A stretch of DNA of 64,000 nt from assembly GCF_001874645.1 (NCBI RefSeq), contig NZ_CP017886.1, forward strand, positions 1,612,001-1,676,000, written 5' to 3'. Positions 16,941 to 24,235 of the stretch are shown here, piece after piece; within the stretch, counting starts at the first letter, position 1, and each line of letters begins with the position of its first letter. Both the position numbers and the translations under genes were made by a program. This DNA is from Pseudomonas frederiksbergensis. Its GTDB lineage: Bacteria; Pseudomonadota; Gammaproteobacteria; Pseudomonadales; Pseudomonadaceae. The notes under the pieces were generated by a model. The model did no database searches. It saw only the letters and a list, made by a program, of their open reading frames with translations, and was not told the origin of the DNA.

Positions 16941-18444
16941 TGGAACCTCCTAGAGAAAGTGAGCGATAGCCGATCTGCGACGTCAGGGCCAGGCCAGGTT
17001 GGTTAGTCTGTGGTTGATCGGTGCGCATGCCGGGCGGTGCATTTTCAAAGCGCACCGTCAGGCCGCCCTCCAGTTGCGCGCGGTTGTTGGCGGCGCTTTG
17101 TTGCACCAGGGCGTTGGAGCCTTTAGGCAAATCGCTCGACAGCAACGGTTGATCGTTACTGGCACCGAAAAAAGCTGGCGCCAGTTCACCTTTGCCCTCG
17201 GCGTTGGTTTTCTGTTGCGCCTCGGTCAAGCCTTCGACCTTGCCGGTGATCTTCGCAATGAAGCCACTGAAACTACCGCCGAACATGTCCTTGATCGGCT
17301 CGATTATCGCCTTGAGTTTTTCCCACAGCCCACTGAACCACGCGATGATCGGCGTCCAGTTCGCGGTAATCATCTCCATCGGAGACCAATCGAACAGCGT
17401 TTTGAACAGTTCCCTGACCGGTGCCGTGACGTTGGTCAGCGAGTCCCACAAGCCAGAGAAGAATCCACTCAATGGTTCCCACGCCGCACTGACCAGAGCC
17501 ATCGGCGACCAGTCAAACAGGCCTTTCAAGAAGTCGATCACGGGCACGGACAATGCCCGAAGCAAATCCCAGATGGCTGAAAACAATCCAACCAGCGGTT
17601 GCCAGTTATTGACGATCATCCCCAGTGGCGTCCAACTGAAGATCACCTTGAACGCATCGAACAGCAACGAAGCCGCCGCTTTGATCACGTCCCAGAGCGC
17701 GGCGAATACCTGACTGATCGGCCCCCAGTTGTTGATGATCAGCCCCAATGGCGTGAAGGCGAACATCGTCTTGAAGAACTCGACCATCGGCATGACCACC
17801 GGCGCAATCTCTTGCCAGAGCCCGGCGAAAAACGCCGAGATCGGCTTCCAGTTCGCAACGATCACCCCGGCCACCAACGCAATGCCCATGGCAATCAGCA
17901 TCAGCGGACTGGTCTTGAGCACCGTGCTCATCAGATCAAGCGCTTGTGAAGCACCCGTCACCGCCGATTGAATCGCCGAGAACGCGACAGCACCCGCAGC
18001 AATTCCCTGGACCAGTTCCGGGTTGTCGTTGAGCAACGTCCCGACGCCGTTGAGCAACGGCTCCAGACCGACCACTACAGCGCTGACCGCCGGCAGCAAT
18101 GCCGCGTCAACCGCGACCGACACCTTGTCCATCGAAGCGCTGAAAACGTTCAGGTTTTGTGCAGCACTGCTGGGCACGCTGGGTACATCAACGCTCTTTG
18201 CCGACTCGCTGACCTCGGCCAATTTGCCCTGGAACGCTGCGGCCGATTTGATACCTTCAACGAAGGGCGTGACCACGCTGCCGCCCTTGAACAAGCCGCT
18301 GATGTCCAGCTTGCCCATGCCGGCCTGTTCAAGGTTGGTTTTGAAGCCATCGACTTTCGCCCGAAGGTCCTTGAGCTTGGGTGAAAGTTCATCGATGCCT
18401 GTCAGCAAGACCGCTTTTTTCTCAATCTTTTCTGTCTCTGCCAT
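16927..18444 (-). CDS. Tape measure protein with five 41-residue repeats
   Basis: A 505-residue tail length ruler and tube scaffold, short for the family. Hydrophobic, helix-rich segments lie at about 110-196. Five repeats of exactly 41 residues start at residues 198, 239, 280, 321 and 362, each opening with (N/A)W-x-P, then FF/LF-x-x-LW and a closing F-x-(W/F)-(S/T)-P-(L/M). Start: the ATG at 18444 overlaps the stop of the frameshifted chaperone (TGATG); a GTG at 18447 is also possible. At about 1.5 A per residue the tail would be roughly 75 nm (inference). Confidence 0.9.
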   Translation of the reverse strand: MAETEKIEKKAVLLTGIDELSPKLKDLRAKVDGFKTNLEQAGMGKLDISGLFKGGSVVTPFVEGIKSAAAFQGKLAEVSESAKSVDVPSVPSSAAQNLNVFSASMDKVSVAVDAALLPAVSAVVVGLEPLLNGVGTLLNDNPELVQGIAAGAVAFSAIQSAVTGASQALDLMSTVLKTSPLMLIAMGIALVAGVIVANWKPISAFFAGLWQEIAPVVMPMVEFFKTMFAFTPLGLIINNWGPISQVFAALWDVIKAAASLLFDAFKVIFSWTPLGMIVNNWQPLVGLFSAIWDLLRALSVPVIDFLKGLFDWSPMALVSAAWEPLSGFFSGLWDSLTNVTAPVRELFKTLFDWSPMEMITANWTPIIAWFSGLWEKLKAIIEPIKDMFGGSFSGFIAKITGKVEGLTEAQQKTNAEGKGELAPAFFGASNDQPLLSSDLPKGSNALVQQSAANNRAQLEGGLTVRFENAPPGMRTDQPQTNQPGLALTSQIGYRSLSLGGSNELA

Positions 18445-18614
18445 CACTGCACCTGCTGCATCGCATTGATCCGTTGCGCGTGCTCCAGTGATTCACGGAG
18501 CACGTCCAGTGGCCTGGCCATCATCTGTTCAGGGTCAACCTTCCAGAACCAGGCCAGGTCATAGGCGGCAGCGATCAGCTCGGTGATGGCGCCGATGCCG
18601 CACTCATGAAAAAA
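18444..18614 (-). CDS. Frameshift extension of the tail assembly chaperone (G-T/E-E' type)
   Basis: From the slippery heptamer T TTT TTC at 18608-18614, the -1 frame is open for 54 more codons to a TGA at 18444-18446. It begins HECGIGAITELIAAAYDLAW and ends QRINAMQQVQ, which resembles second-frame chaperone products of contractile-tail phages. A -1 shift after residue 88 of the upstream gene would give a 142-residue fusion. There is no good independent start for this frame. Confidence 0.8.
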   Translation of the reverse strand, partial: FFHECGIGAITELIAAAYDLAWFWKVDPEQMMARPLDVLRESLEHAQRINAMQQVQ

Positions 18615-18871
18615 CTCGCGACGGCCCAGCTCAGCGCGTTGAAGTCAGCCAGGTCCAGCTGGTTGACCGACGACGGCGGGATGCCGGCGCAAACCGCGAT
18701 GTATTTGGCCGCGACGTCCATGTCCAGGCTGACTTCTTCGCTCTTGTCGATCTTGTACGGCAGGGCCTTGATCGCCCGCACCTCCTGCACCGTCGGACGG
18801 CGCAGGGTCAGTTCGGTCAGCGGCTCGCCGTGGGCCTCAATGGCCACTTGCAGCTTCACGGCTTGAGTCAT
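18575..18871 (-). CDS. Tail assembly chaperone, unshifted form (Mu gp41/P2 gpE-like)
   Basis: A 98-residue protein (MTQAVKLQVAIEAHGEPLTE..) of the phage tail assembly chaperone class. It lies exactly where expected, between tube and tape measure. The ATG overlaps the tube stop (ATGA). Residues 86-88 are SFF, encoded by AGT TTT TTC, the shift site. The unshifted product adds only MSAASAPSPS before stopping. Confidence 0.88.
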   Translation of the reverse strand: MTQAVKLQVAIEAHGEPLTELTLRRPTVQEVRAIKALPYKIDKSEEVSLDMDVAAKYIAVCAGIPPSSVNQLDLADFNALSWAVASFFMSAASAPSPS

Positions 18872-19215
18872 TGCCAGGTCCCCTTCACGCCTTCGAAGAC
18901 CAACGCGATGGACGCGTCATCGCCCTTGGAAATCGGGGCATCGACCAGATAGGCACCGGCCAGCACAAAGACTTTACCGTTGCTGAATTCGCAGGTGACG
19001 GTCATGTCGGTACCGGCGACCAGTTGCTTGAGCGGGAAGTCCGGGGTGTGCAGCGCCGTGACTTTGAACGATGGGGTGATGTCGGTTTCCTTGTAGAAAC
19101 CCGGCACCAGTGTTTCGCGTTTGGTGGACATCAGCGGTGCTTCACAGCCACCGTTGATGGTCAGTTGAGCGCCGTCCACTTTGACGTAGCAGGTGCCCGC
19201 AATCAGTTGACCCAT
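18868..19215 (-). CDS. Tail tube protein
   Basis: A 115-residue Mu-type tube protein (MGQLIAGTCYVKVDGAQLTI, then KRETLVPGFYKET). It forms the rigid inner tube driven through the target envelope when the sheath contracts. GGGAG lies 8 bases before the ATG at 19215. A terminator-like hairpin separates it from the sheath gene. Confidence 0.9.
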   Translation of the reverse strand: MGQLIAGTCYVKVDGAQLTINGGCEAPLMSTKRETLVPGFYKETDITPSFKVTALHTPDFPLKQLVAGTDMTVTCEFSNGKVFVLAGAYLVDAPISKGDDASIALVFEGVKGTWQ

Positions 19216-19233
19216 GGTGTTTCTCCCTTCAAT

Positions 19234-19256
19234 AAAAAGCCCACTCAAGGTGGGCT
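19234..19256 (-). terminator. Terminator-like hairpin between sheath and tube genes
   Basis: Stem AGCCCAC / GTGGGCT with a 5-base loop, followed on the minus strand by five T. It lies inside the tail operon, so full termination would block tube and baseplate expression. It may act as a partial terminator, a processing site or a target of antitermination. Confidence 0.65.
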
Positions 19257-19281
19257 GAACTCATACAGTGAAACGCGGCAT

Positions 19282-20778
19282 TCAAGCCGCGTTGTCGTAC
19301 TGCAGACGGAATTGGTTGAGCAGCGCGAACACGCGCAGACCGTTGATGTAATCCGGCGGGAACAGCACATTGACGCGGCTCGGGTCCTGGCTGTCGCGCT
19401 CGACGATCAGGTGCTCGGCGAACAGCTCGGCGTTTTCCACGTGGCCTTCCAGTTCGAGCTTGGCGTACTGGGCGATCAGTTCACCGCGAATGGAGCTCGG
19501 AGTAACGATCGGCTGGCCGGCGCCGAAACGGGTGCCGTCGGCGGCCAGTTTGTGGCGACCATACTTGCTGGTGATCACGCTTTGCAGGCGACGTACGATG
19601 AACGCCGACTGGTGCATGGTTTCGCTGTCCAGGTAGGAGTTGTCCACCTGACCATAAGCGTTTTTCTGATAGGTGGTGATCGCACGCTGAATGCGTACGT
19701 AGCCGCCTTCGTAGTACGCGGTAGCGATGCCGTAGTTGAGCAGCGACTGGCGCTCGGTCAGGGTGAAACGCTCACTGGCCGGGGCCGGTTCGACACCCGG
19801 CAGGCTGCCGCTTTGGGTCGGACGGCTGGCGTCGGCGGAGATGAACACCGAGGTGCGCGCAGCCAGTGCGGCAGCCTGAACCCAAAACGGTTGCGGCACA
19901 CCCAACTCCAGCGCCTGAATGGTCATGTGCTGGTCGTTACGGGTTTGGCCGGCGGCCACCAGGGTGCCAACGGTGCCGCGTTTGGCGGTGTAGACGTGAC
20001 CGAACAATTGCTTGGCCCACGACCATCGACCGACGCTGTCATCCATGACGGCTTGCCAGGTATTGAGGGTCGCTGCGTCAGTCCACGGCATGCAGATGAA
20101 TTCAAACGGCTCATCGCCGAGTGCAGCGACTGCTGCCACCTGATCCGGCACGCCAGCGCCACCGACCATTGGGGTGATCGCAGTGGTCAGACCCGCCGGC
20201 GTGTCTTCGCCATTACTCTTGCCCAGGCGATTGAACTGCAGACTGATATCGTTGGCGCTGTCACCCGTCCATTTGGCGGTCAGGGTAATCACGCCTTCAA
20301 CCGCAGCGGCGGTGACCGGCAAATCGGCGTTGGCGTTGATTTTCAAGGCCAGTGCAGTGGCGGCCTGAGCCGCGGTTGCGGCGTTGACCACGGCCGCTTG
20401 AACACGCACGCCACCGACGTACAGGTTGAGCACGCCGCTTTCTGTGGCGGTACCGGTCAGGGTCAGCACGCCTTTGGCAATGCTGCCCACGGTGTTATGC
20501 ACCGGCAGGCACCAGATTTCGCCGACCGGGTCGGTCTTGCGCCAGGTCTCGTACATCGAGGCCAGCATCGAGCCTTGACCACCGATGCTTTTGGCCAGCG
20601 CCACGCTGGACACCAGCACCAGTTTGCCGACCTCGGCGCTGGCGACGTTGTCGTTGACCTGGGCAACGATCAACCGGCGCATGGCCGACGACGCACTATT
20701 GGCGGCCGAATTGTCCATCTCGGCGTAGAACAGCGGAACACGAATGTCCGCAGGAATGTTGCTGAATCCGATCGCCAT
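19282..20778 (-). CDS. Contractile tail sheath protein
   Basis: A 498-residue sheath of the Mu gpL family. The N-terminus MAIGFSNIPADIRVPLFYAE, the middle RLIVAQVNDNVASAEVGKL and the C-terminal FAEHLIVERDSQDPSRVNVL with LFPPDYINGLRVFALLNQFR are characteristic. It contracts to push the tube into the target cell. The ATG at 20778 overlaps the DUF2635 stop (TAATG). Confidence 0.95.
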   Translation of the reverse strand: MAIGFSNIPADIRVPLFYAEMDNSAANSASSAMRRLIVAQVNDNVASAEVGKLVLVSSVALAKSIGGQGSMLASMYETWRKTDPVGEIWCLPVHNTVGSIAKGVLTLTGTATESGVLNLYVGGVRVQAAVVNAATAAQAATALALKINANADLPVTAAAVEGVITLTAKWTGDSANDISLQFNRLGKSNGEDTPAGLTTAITPMVGGAGVPDQVAAVAALGDEPFEFICMPWTDAATLNTWQAVMDDSVGRWSWAKQLFGHVYTAKRGTVGTLVAAGQTRNDQHMTIQALELGVPQPFWVQAAALAARTSVFISADASRPTQSGSLPGVEPAPASERFTLTERQSLLNYGIATAYYEGGYVRIQRAITTYQKNAYGQVDNSYLDSETMHQSAFIVRRLQSVITSKYGRHKLAADGTRFGAGQPIVTPSSIRGELIAQYAKLELEGHVENAELFAEHLIVERDSQDPSRVNVLFPPDYINGLRVFALLNQFRLQYDNAA

Positions 20779-20960
20779 TATTGGGCTCCCTGTGGTTTTG
20801 CCGCTTCCACGGCGTTGGTAGTGATATCGCCATCGGCCAAACGTCGACGCCACCAGGCGTTGTCCAGCACTTCACGGCCTTCGAGAGGCAACAGATCGCC
20901 CGCTTCCGGGTCGGGCACGGCACGGCCTTCGGCCGGCAGCACAGTGATGCGTTTGCTCAT
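20778..20960 (-). CDS. DUF2635 protein (Mu gp38-like)
   Basis: A 60-residue protein MSKRITVLPAEGRAVPDPEA.. with the conserved core VLDNAWWRRRLADGDI. In Mu-like phages this small gene always sits before the sheath; its role is not established. It overlaps the tail terminator gene at its start and the sheath at its stop. Confidence 0.88.
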   Translation of the reverse strand: MSKRITVLPAEGRAVPDPEAGDLLPLEGREVLDNAWWRRRLADGDITTNAVEAAKPQGAQ

Positions 20961-21541
20961 TGCTTTACGTCTCCAGAGAAAGTCAGTTCCAGGCGCCCGT
21001 CAGGCCCCGGACGTTTCAGGTTGGGGTCCGCCGGGTCGATCGCATCGACCCGCACGGTCACCCCGGTAAAGGACGGCAAACCGTCCAGTTCACGCTCATG
21101 CCAGGTTTCCGCCGGTTCACTGGAGCGGTTGCGGCCCAACTGGAACTCGGCGAAAAAGCGCAGGCGGTAAAGCACGCGGCTGGCGTTGATCGAAACCAAC
21201 TCACCGCCGTCGTATTCAATGGCGTCGTAATCGCCGCCAGGTTTGAACCCCACCAACGCCCGCCACAACTCGGCCCGCAGCCGCTGCAACTGATCCAGCG
21301 CCAGCGCGGCATCCGTGGCGTCGAGCAATAGCGTCACTTCGAAGCGGTCGCGGATGGTTTGCCGAAACGCGTTTTGCGCAGTGTTCTTGCTCGCCAGATC
21401 GGCGATCACCGCGACATAAGCAACGGGAGTGGGTTGCGATGGGGAGGTGGGTGGGGTTTGCGGATCGATGCCAACAACCACACGGTTGGCGAGCGATGGG
21501 CATTGATCGCGGAGTTGCTTGAGGATCGGGGTGATGTGCAT
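20957..21541 (-). CDS. Tail terminator/completion protein (Mu gp37-like)
   Basis: A 194-residue protein. A helical N-terminus (MHITPILKQLRDQCPSLANR) is followed by YVAVIADLASKNTAQNAFRQ and a beta-rich C-terminal half. Its place before DUF2635 and the sheath corresponds to Mu gp37, which caps the finished tail. In a headless particle such a cap would close the tail top. The start at 21541 follows a hairpin with T6 (21559-21583). Confidence 0.72.
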   Translation of the reverse strand: MHITPILKQLRDQCPSLANRVVVGIDPQTPPTSPSQPTPVAYVAVIADLASKNTAQNAFRQTIRDRFEVTLLLDATDAALALDQLQRLRAELWRALVGFKPGGDYDAIEYDGGELVSINASRVLYRLRFFAEFQLGRNRSSEPAETWHERELDGLPSFTGVTVRVDAIDPADPNLKRPGPDGRLELTFSGDVKQ

Positions 21542-21558
21542 GGGATTCACCGGGCAAT

Positions 21559-21583
21559 AAAAAACCCGCTCGGAGGCGGGTTT
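21559..21583 (-). terminator. Terminator-like hairpin between holin and tail genes
   Basis: Stem AAACCCGC / GCGGGTTT with a 6-base loop, followed on the minus strand by six T. It ends about 18 bases before the tail terminator start codon. The 162-base gap here shows no convincing second promoter, so read-through of this site would be needed. Confidence 0.7.
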
Positions 21584-21703
21584 GAGTAAAGGGCAGTTGC
21601 CGTCGATAACCCGCATCCTTGCAGGTCGGGGTCGTTGTCTACGCCCCCCGTCAGCCAGTCCATTGGACTTGTTCAGCGGTGATCCTCTTTGCTGCCAATA
21701 CCA

Positions 21704-22051
21704 TTAGCGGTCCTGGCTGGAATCACGCGGCGACACTTCACCGACGCCAATCCGCTTGGCCGCCCAGCGCTCATACAAGCCGATGGCGACGTCGGCACCG
21801 GCCATCGCGGTGAGGCAACCGAAAGCACCGGCGGTCCAGATCGATATGCCGGCGGCATACAGCAGCATGATGGTCGAGACCCCGCAGACCATGCAGGCCC
21901 CGGAGCGCAGCGCCAGGCGCCGCAACAGTGGCCAGCCGCGAGCGCCCTCCTTGTCGGCGCGCCACATTTCTCCGGACACCCCGCCGACGACCGCCAGCGC
22001 AATGACAAGCCAGATAGGCATGTCCAGCAACGCTTGCTGCTCGTTTGTCAT
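21704..22051 (-). CDS. Holin, lambda S-type
   Basis: A 115-residue protein with three hydrophobic segments (about 12-28, 49-68 and 72-92). The C-terminal stretch GADVAIGLYERWAAKRIGVG strongly recalls the lambda S segment ending KRFAAKKAGVEDG. AGGAGGCGTGAC directly precedes the ATG at 22051. It forms the inner-membrane lesions that release the endolysin. Being first in the operon, far from endolysin and spanins, is usual for Pseudomonas tailocins. Confidence 0.88.
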   Translation of the reverse strand: MTNEQQALLDMPIWLVIALAVVGGVSGEMWRADKEGARGWPLLRRLALRSGACMVCGVSTIMLLYAAGISIWTAGAFGCLTAMAGADVAIGLYERWAAKRIGVGEVSPRDSSQDR

Positions 22052-22142
22052 GTCACGCCTCCTGCGTTGATAAATAGGTGATGGGTTTGTGTATTGTTCA
22101 AACGTTGTCTCTGGATGTGCCTGACGGTAGGTAGGCATTCCA

Positions 22143-22168
22143 AAAAGCCCGTCGCCTGCCGGGCTTTT
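22143..22168 (-). terminator. Terminator at the end of the tailocin leader
   Basis: Stem AAAAGCCCG / CGGGCTTTT with a loop of about 8 bases and a T5 run on the minus strand. It lies immediately after the stop of the 55-codon leader frame and 92 bases before the holin. It would stop transcripts started at the 22.4-kb promoter unless they are antiterminated. Confidence 0.75.
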
Positions 22169-22335
22169 CAGTAATGCGGTCCAGCTATCTGATCTTTCGG
22201 CGCGACTGGCGCGGTACGGATCCATTCAAATTGTTCCTCCGACCGCGACCCTGTCCGCCGGATAACTGCTTCTGGTGCTTTACGCTGCACACCCGGGTCA
22301 GTTGCCAACCCTCTGAACCGTTGAGGCCGGTTCAT
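22168..22335 (-). CDS. Possible small leader protein of the tailocin operon
   Basis: A 55-codon frame, MNRPQRFRGLATDPGVQRKA.., Arg-rich and basic. It has AAAGG 5 bases before the ATG and starts about 57 bases after the predicted transcription start. It ends exactly at the leader terminator. I do not recognise it. It could be a basic RNA- or DNA-binding regulator, a leader peptide or non-coding; confidence is low. Confidence 0.35.
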   Translation of the reverse strand: MNRPQRFRGLATDPGVQRKAPEAVIRRTGSRSEEQFEWIRTAPVAPKDQIAGPHY

Positions 22336-22398
22336 CGCTGCCTTTGCTGTGAAACTAAAGAGCTTCGTTACGAGCCGTTGTTGAGCGGCTTGAGACAA

Positions 22399-22427
22399 AG
22401 AATATGCATGAATGCATATACAGTCAA
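22399..22427 (-). promoter_or_regulatory. Sigma-70 promoter of the tailocin operon
   Basis: On the minus strand, -35 TTGACT (22422-22427) and -10 TATTCT (22399-22404) are separated by exactly 17 bases. Start of transcription is predicted near 22392. Operator O1 fills the spacer and O2 overlaps the -35, as expected for direct repression. Confidence 0.7.
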
Positions 22428-22464
22428 TGCATAAATGCATTTATTTATGCATTGAAAATGCACA
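22403..22464. promoter_or_regulatory. Three palindromic operators for the tailocin repressor
   Basis: O1 TATGCAT-GA-ATGCATA (22403-22418), O2 AATGCAT-AA-ATGCATT (22426-22441) and a looser O3 TATGCAT..ATGCACA (22446-22464). Their centres are about 22-23 bp apart, near two helical turns, as in lambdoid operator regions. The half-site ATGCAT also occurs before the repressor gene (23336-23362). Confidence 0.7.
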
Positions 22465-22513
22465 AACGCATGGAAGCCCCGTAGACAAAGGCGTTGGCGG
22501 TTTTCGGCAGACG

Positions 22514-22540
22514 AAAAAAACCCGCTGGGTAGCGGGTTTT
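22514..22540 (-). terminator. Intrinsic terminator of the repressor gene
   Basis: Stem AAAACCCGCT / AGCGGGTTTT with a GGGT loop and seven T on the minus strand, 18 bases after the repressor stop. It insulates the repressor transcript from the tailocin promoter. Confidence 0.85.
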
Positions 22541-22557
22541 ATCTGACAGCGGTGAGG

Positions 22558-23301
22558 TTAACGGGCGTACATGCCCCACCAGAAGACGTGACCGAGGATG
22601 ACGATCTGCTCTTCCTGGATCTCCTGGAAGCTGTAGTCCTCATCCGGATGTTCATCGCGATTGAAGCTACGCAGACGAATACCGGTCGGTAGACGATAGA
22701 GCTGTTTCACCCGCAGTTGGCCGTTATGGTTGATGGCATACAGATCACCATCAACGATGTCGCCAATTCCGGACTTGCCGGCGTTGACCCCGACCGTCGC
22801 GCCATCGCGCAGCACCGGCAACATGCTGTTGCCGCGCACTGTCACGCATTTGGCCTGGTCGAACTGCACACCGTTATGTCGCAAGCTGCGCTTGCCGAAG
22901 CGCAAGCTTGAGCGCTCGCTTTCTTCGATGACGAATCTTCCTGATCCAGCAGCCAATTCAACCTCGCGAAGAAAGGGAACCGAGACCTCGTCGTCATCAA
23001 CGGGGGTATCGTCATCCCACAGGCTTATGTCCTTGAGTTCCGAATGCGACTCTTCGCGTGCAGACACAGAGGCCGGCGCAACGTCTGCGCGGCCACGCAA
23101 CTGGTCGGTGCTCACACGGAAGTACTCGGCGATCTTCGAAATGTGTTTATCCGAAGGATCGACAATCTTCCCGCCGAGAATTCGCGAGAGGGTGGATTGA
23201 GGCACGCCGGTGCGACGGTGAAGCTCCGTAGGGGAGATCCCGTGCTGATCGAGCAGCGCTCTTAAGACGGTAGAAACATTGCGTTTTTGCATAACGCGCA
23301 T
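22558..23301 (-). CDS. LexA-like self-cleaving repressor of the tailocin (PrtR/CI type)
   Basis: A 247-residue protein. The N-terminal helix-turn-helix covers about residues 10-70 (SPTELHRRTGVPQSTLSRIL). An acidic linker (DDDTPVDDDE) is followed by an S24 peptidase domain with likely cleavage site Ala118-Gly119 (ELAAGSG), nucleophile Ser159 (GNSM) and base Lys199 (RVKQLY). It is expected to be cleaved with RecA help after DNA damage, which derepresses the operon. Two starts are possible: ATG 23301 (used) or ATG 23292. It resembles P. aeruginosa PrtR; no PrtN-like activator is present. Confidence 0.9.
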   Translation of the reverse strand: MRVMQKRNVSTVLRALLDQHGISPTELHRRTGVPQSTLSRILGGKIVDPSDKHISKIAEYFRVSTDQLRGRADVAPASVSAREESHSELKDISLWDDDTPVDDDEVSVPFLREVELAAGSGRFVIEESERSSLRFGKRSLRHNGVQFDQAKCVTVRGNSMLPVLRDGATVGVNAGKSGIGDIVDGDLYAINHNGQLRVKQLYRLPTGIRLRSFNRDEHPDEDYSFQEIQEEQIVILGHVFWWGMYAR

Positions 23302-23335
23302 AGTGCGTGTTCTTTTCGAAGATGACAAATGCTGA

Positions 23336-23362
23336 TTTGCATAAAAAATGCATGAATCGCAG
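23336..23362. promoter_or_regulatory. Operator-like half-sites upstream of the repressor gene
   Basis: TTTGCAT-AAAAA-ATGCATG and an overlapping ATGCAT-GA-ATCGCA repeat the ATGCAT half-site of the tailocin operators, 35-61 bases before the repressor start. They suggest autoregulation. Confidence 0.55.
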
Positions 23363-23548
23363 AAACGTATCGCGGGATCTTCATGCCTGCGCCGGGCATA
23401 TCGAGCACCAGGGTTCAAGCGACTGCGGATGCCTTGGGTAACCCACTGCGCTTGTTACTGTTAGCATATGGAAAAGCCTCCGAATATACACAGGCAACAG
23501 CACTGATTCCAAAATAGGCAGTGCGCTTGCTCGCGAACGGATTTCAAT

Positions 23549-24235
23549 GTGAAGAAAATTGCCATCCTGCAGTCCAACTATATCCCTTGGAAGGGTTACT
23601 TCGACCTCATCGCTGCGGTGGATGAATTTATCCTTTACGATGATATGCAGTTCACCAAAAACGACTGGCGCAACCGTAACCAGATCAAGACGCCACAGGG
23701 CGTACAGTGGCTTACAGTGCCAGTCGGGCAGGATATTCGTCGGCGTATCCGTGATGTACCTCTGGTCGATGGCTGGCAGATCAAACACTGGAAGACCCTA
23801 GAGAGTAACTACCGACGGGCAGCACATTTCGATGCTATCGCTACCTGGCTTCGTCCACTGTACTTAGAAACGTCCTACAGCCACCTAACCCAATTGAACA
23901 GCAACCTGATAAAGGCCATCTGCGTCTACCTGGGCATCAATACACGGATTTCTTGCTCCTGGGATTACCAGATGAGCGAAGGAAAGACCGAGCGTCTGGT
24001 CGACTTGTGCCGGCAGGCAGGCGCCAGTGACTATATTTCCGGGCCATCCGCCAAGGATTACTTGCAGCCCGAACAATTCCAGGCGCAAGGCATCGGTCTG
24101 CACTGGTTCGACTACAGTGACTACCGCGAATACCCGCAACTGTGGGGCCCGTTCGTCCACGGGGTCAGCATTCTTGACCTGCTCTTCAACTGCGGCACTG
24201 GATCTAAAACTTACATGAAGCATGTCACCTTATGA
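23549..24235 (+). CDS. WbqC-like family protein
   Basis: A 228-residue protein with the WbqC signature at its start (MKKIAILQSNYIPWKGYFDL) and internal DDMQFTKNDWRNRNQI, KHWKTLESNYRR and YISGPSAKDYL. WbqC-like proteins occur in O-antigen and flagellin-glycan clusters next to DegT/RffA aminotransferases; their reaction is not established. It starts at a GTG (23549) and is the first gene of a tightly packed five- or six-gene operon running away from the tailocin. It overlaps the next gene by ATGA. Confidence 0.85.
   Translation: MKKIAILQSNYIPWKGYFDLIAAVDEFILYDDMQFTKNDWRNRNQIKTPQGVQWLTVPVGQDIRRRIRDVPLVDGWQIKHWKTLESNYRRAAHFDAIATWLRPLYLETSYSHLTQLNSNLIKAICVYLGINTRISCSWDYQMSEGKTERLVDLCRQAGASDYISGPSAKDYLQPEQFQAQGIGLHWFDYSDYREYPQLWGPFVHGVSILDLLFNCGTGSKTYMKHVTL

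Larger units (their letters stand above)
9727..23301 (-). mobile_element. R-type tailocin (headless, contractile, Mu/SfV-like) with lysis and regulatory genes
   Basis: A contiguous minus-strand set in phage tail order: repressor, holin, tail terminator, DUF2635, sheath, tube, tail assembly chaperone, tape measure, DNA-circulation/hub proteins, spike, gp46, baseplate J, gp48, fibre, endolysin and Rz/Rz1. No terminase, portal, capsid, protease, integrase, transposase or replication gene is present. The cinA-mutS site is a known location of P. fluorescens tailocins. I infer a chromosomal killing particle rather than a prophage. No attachment-site duplication was seen. Confidence 0.93.

Noticed and set aside
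17272..17853. CRISPR-like or satellite repeat
   Set aside because: The 123-base period is an amino-acid repeat within the tape measure frame; DNA copies differ and there are no spacers.
18871..21069. 732-codon plus-strand open frame
   Set aside because: Antisense shadow of the sheath, DUF2635 and tail terminator genes; composition is high in His/Arg/Gln with no family motif.
9727..23301. Inducible complete prophage
   Set aside because: No integrase, terminase, portal, capsid or replication genes and no flanking duplication; a tailocin explains all genes.
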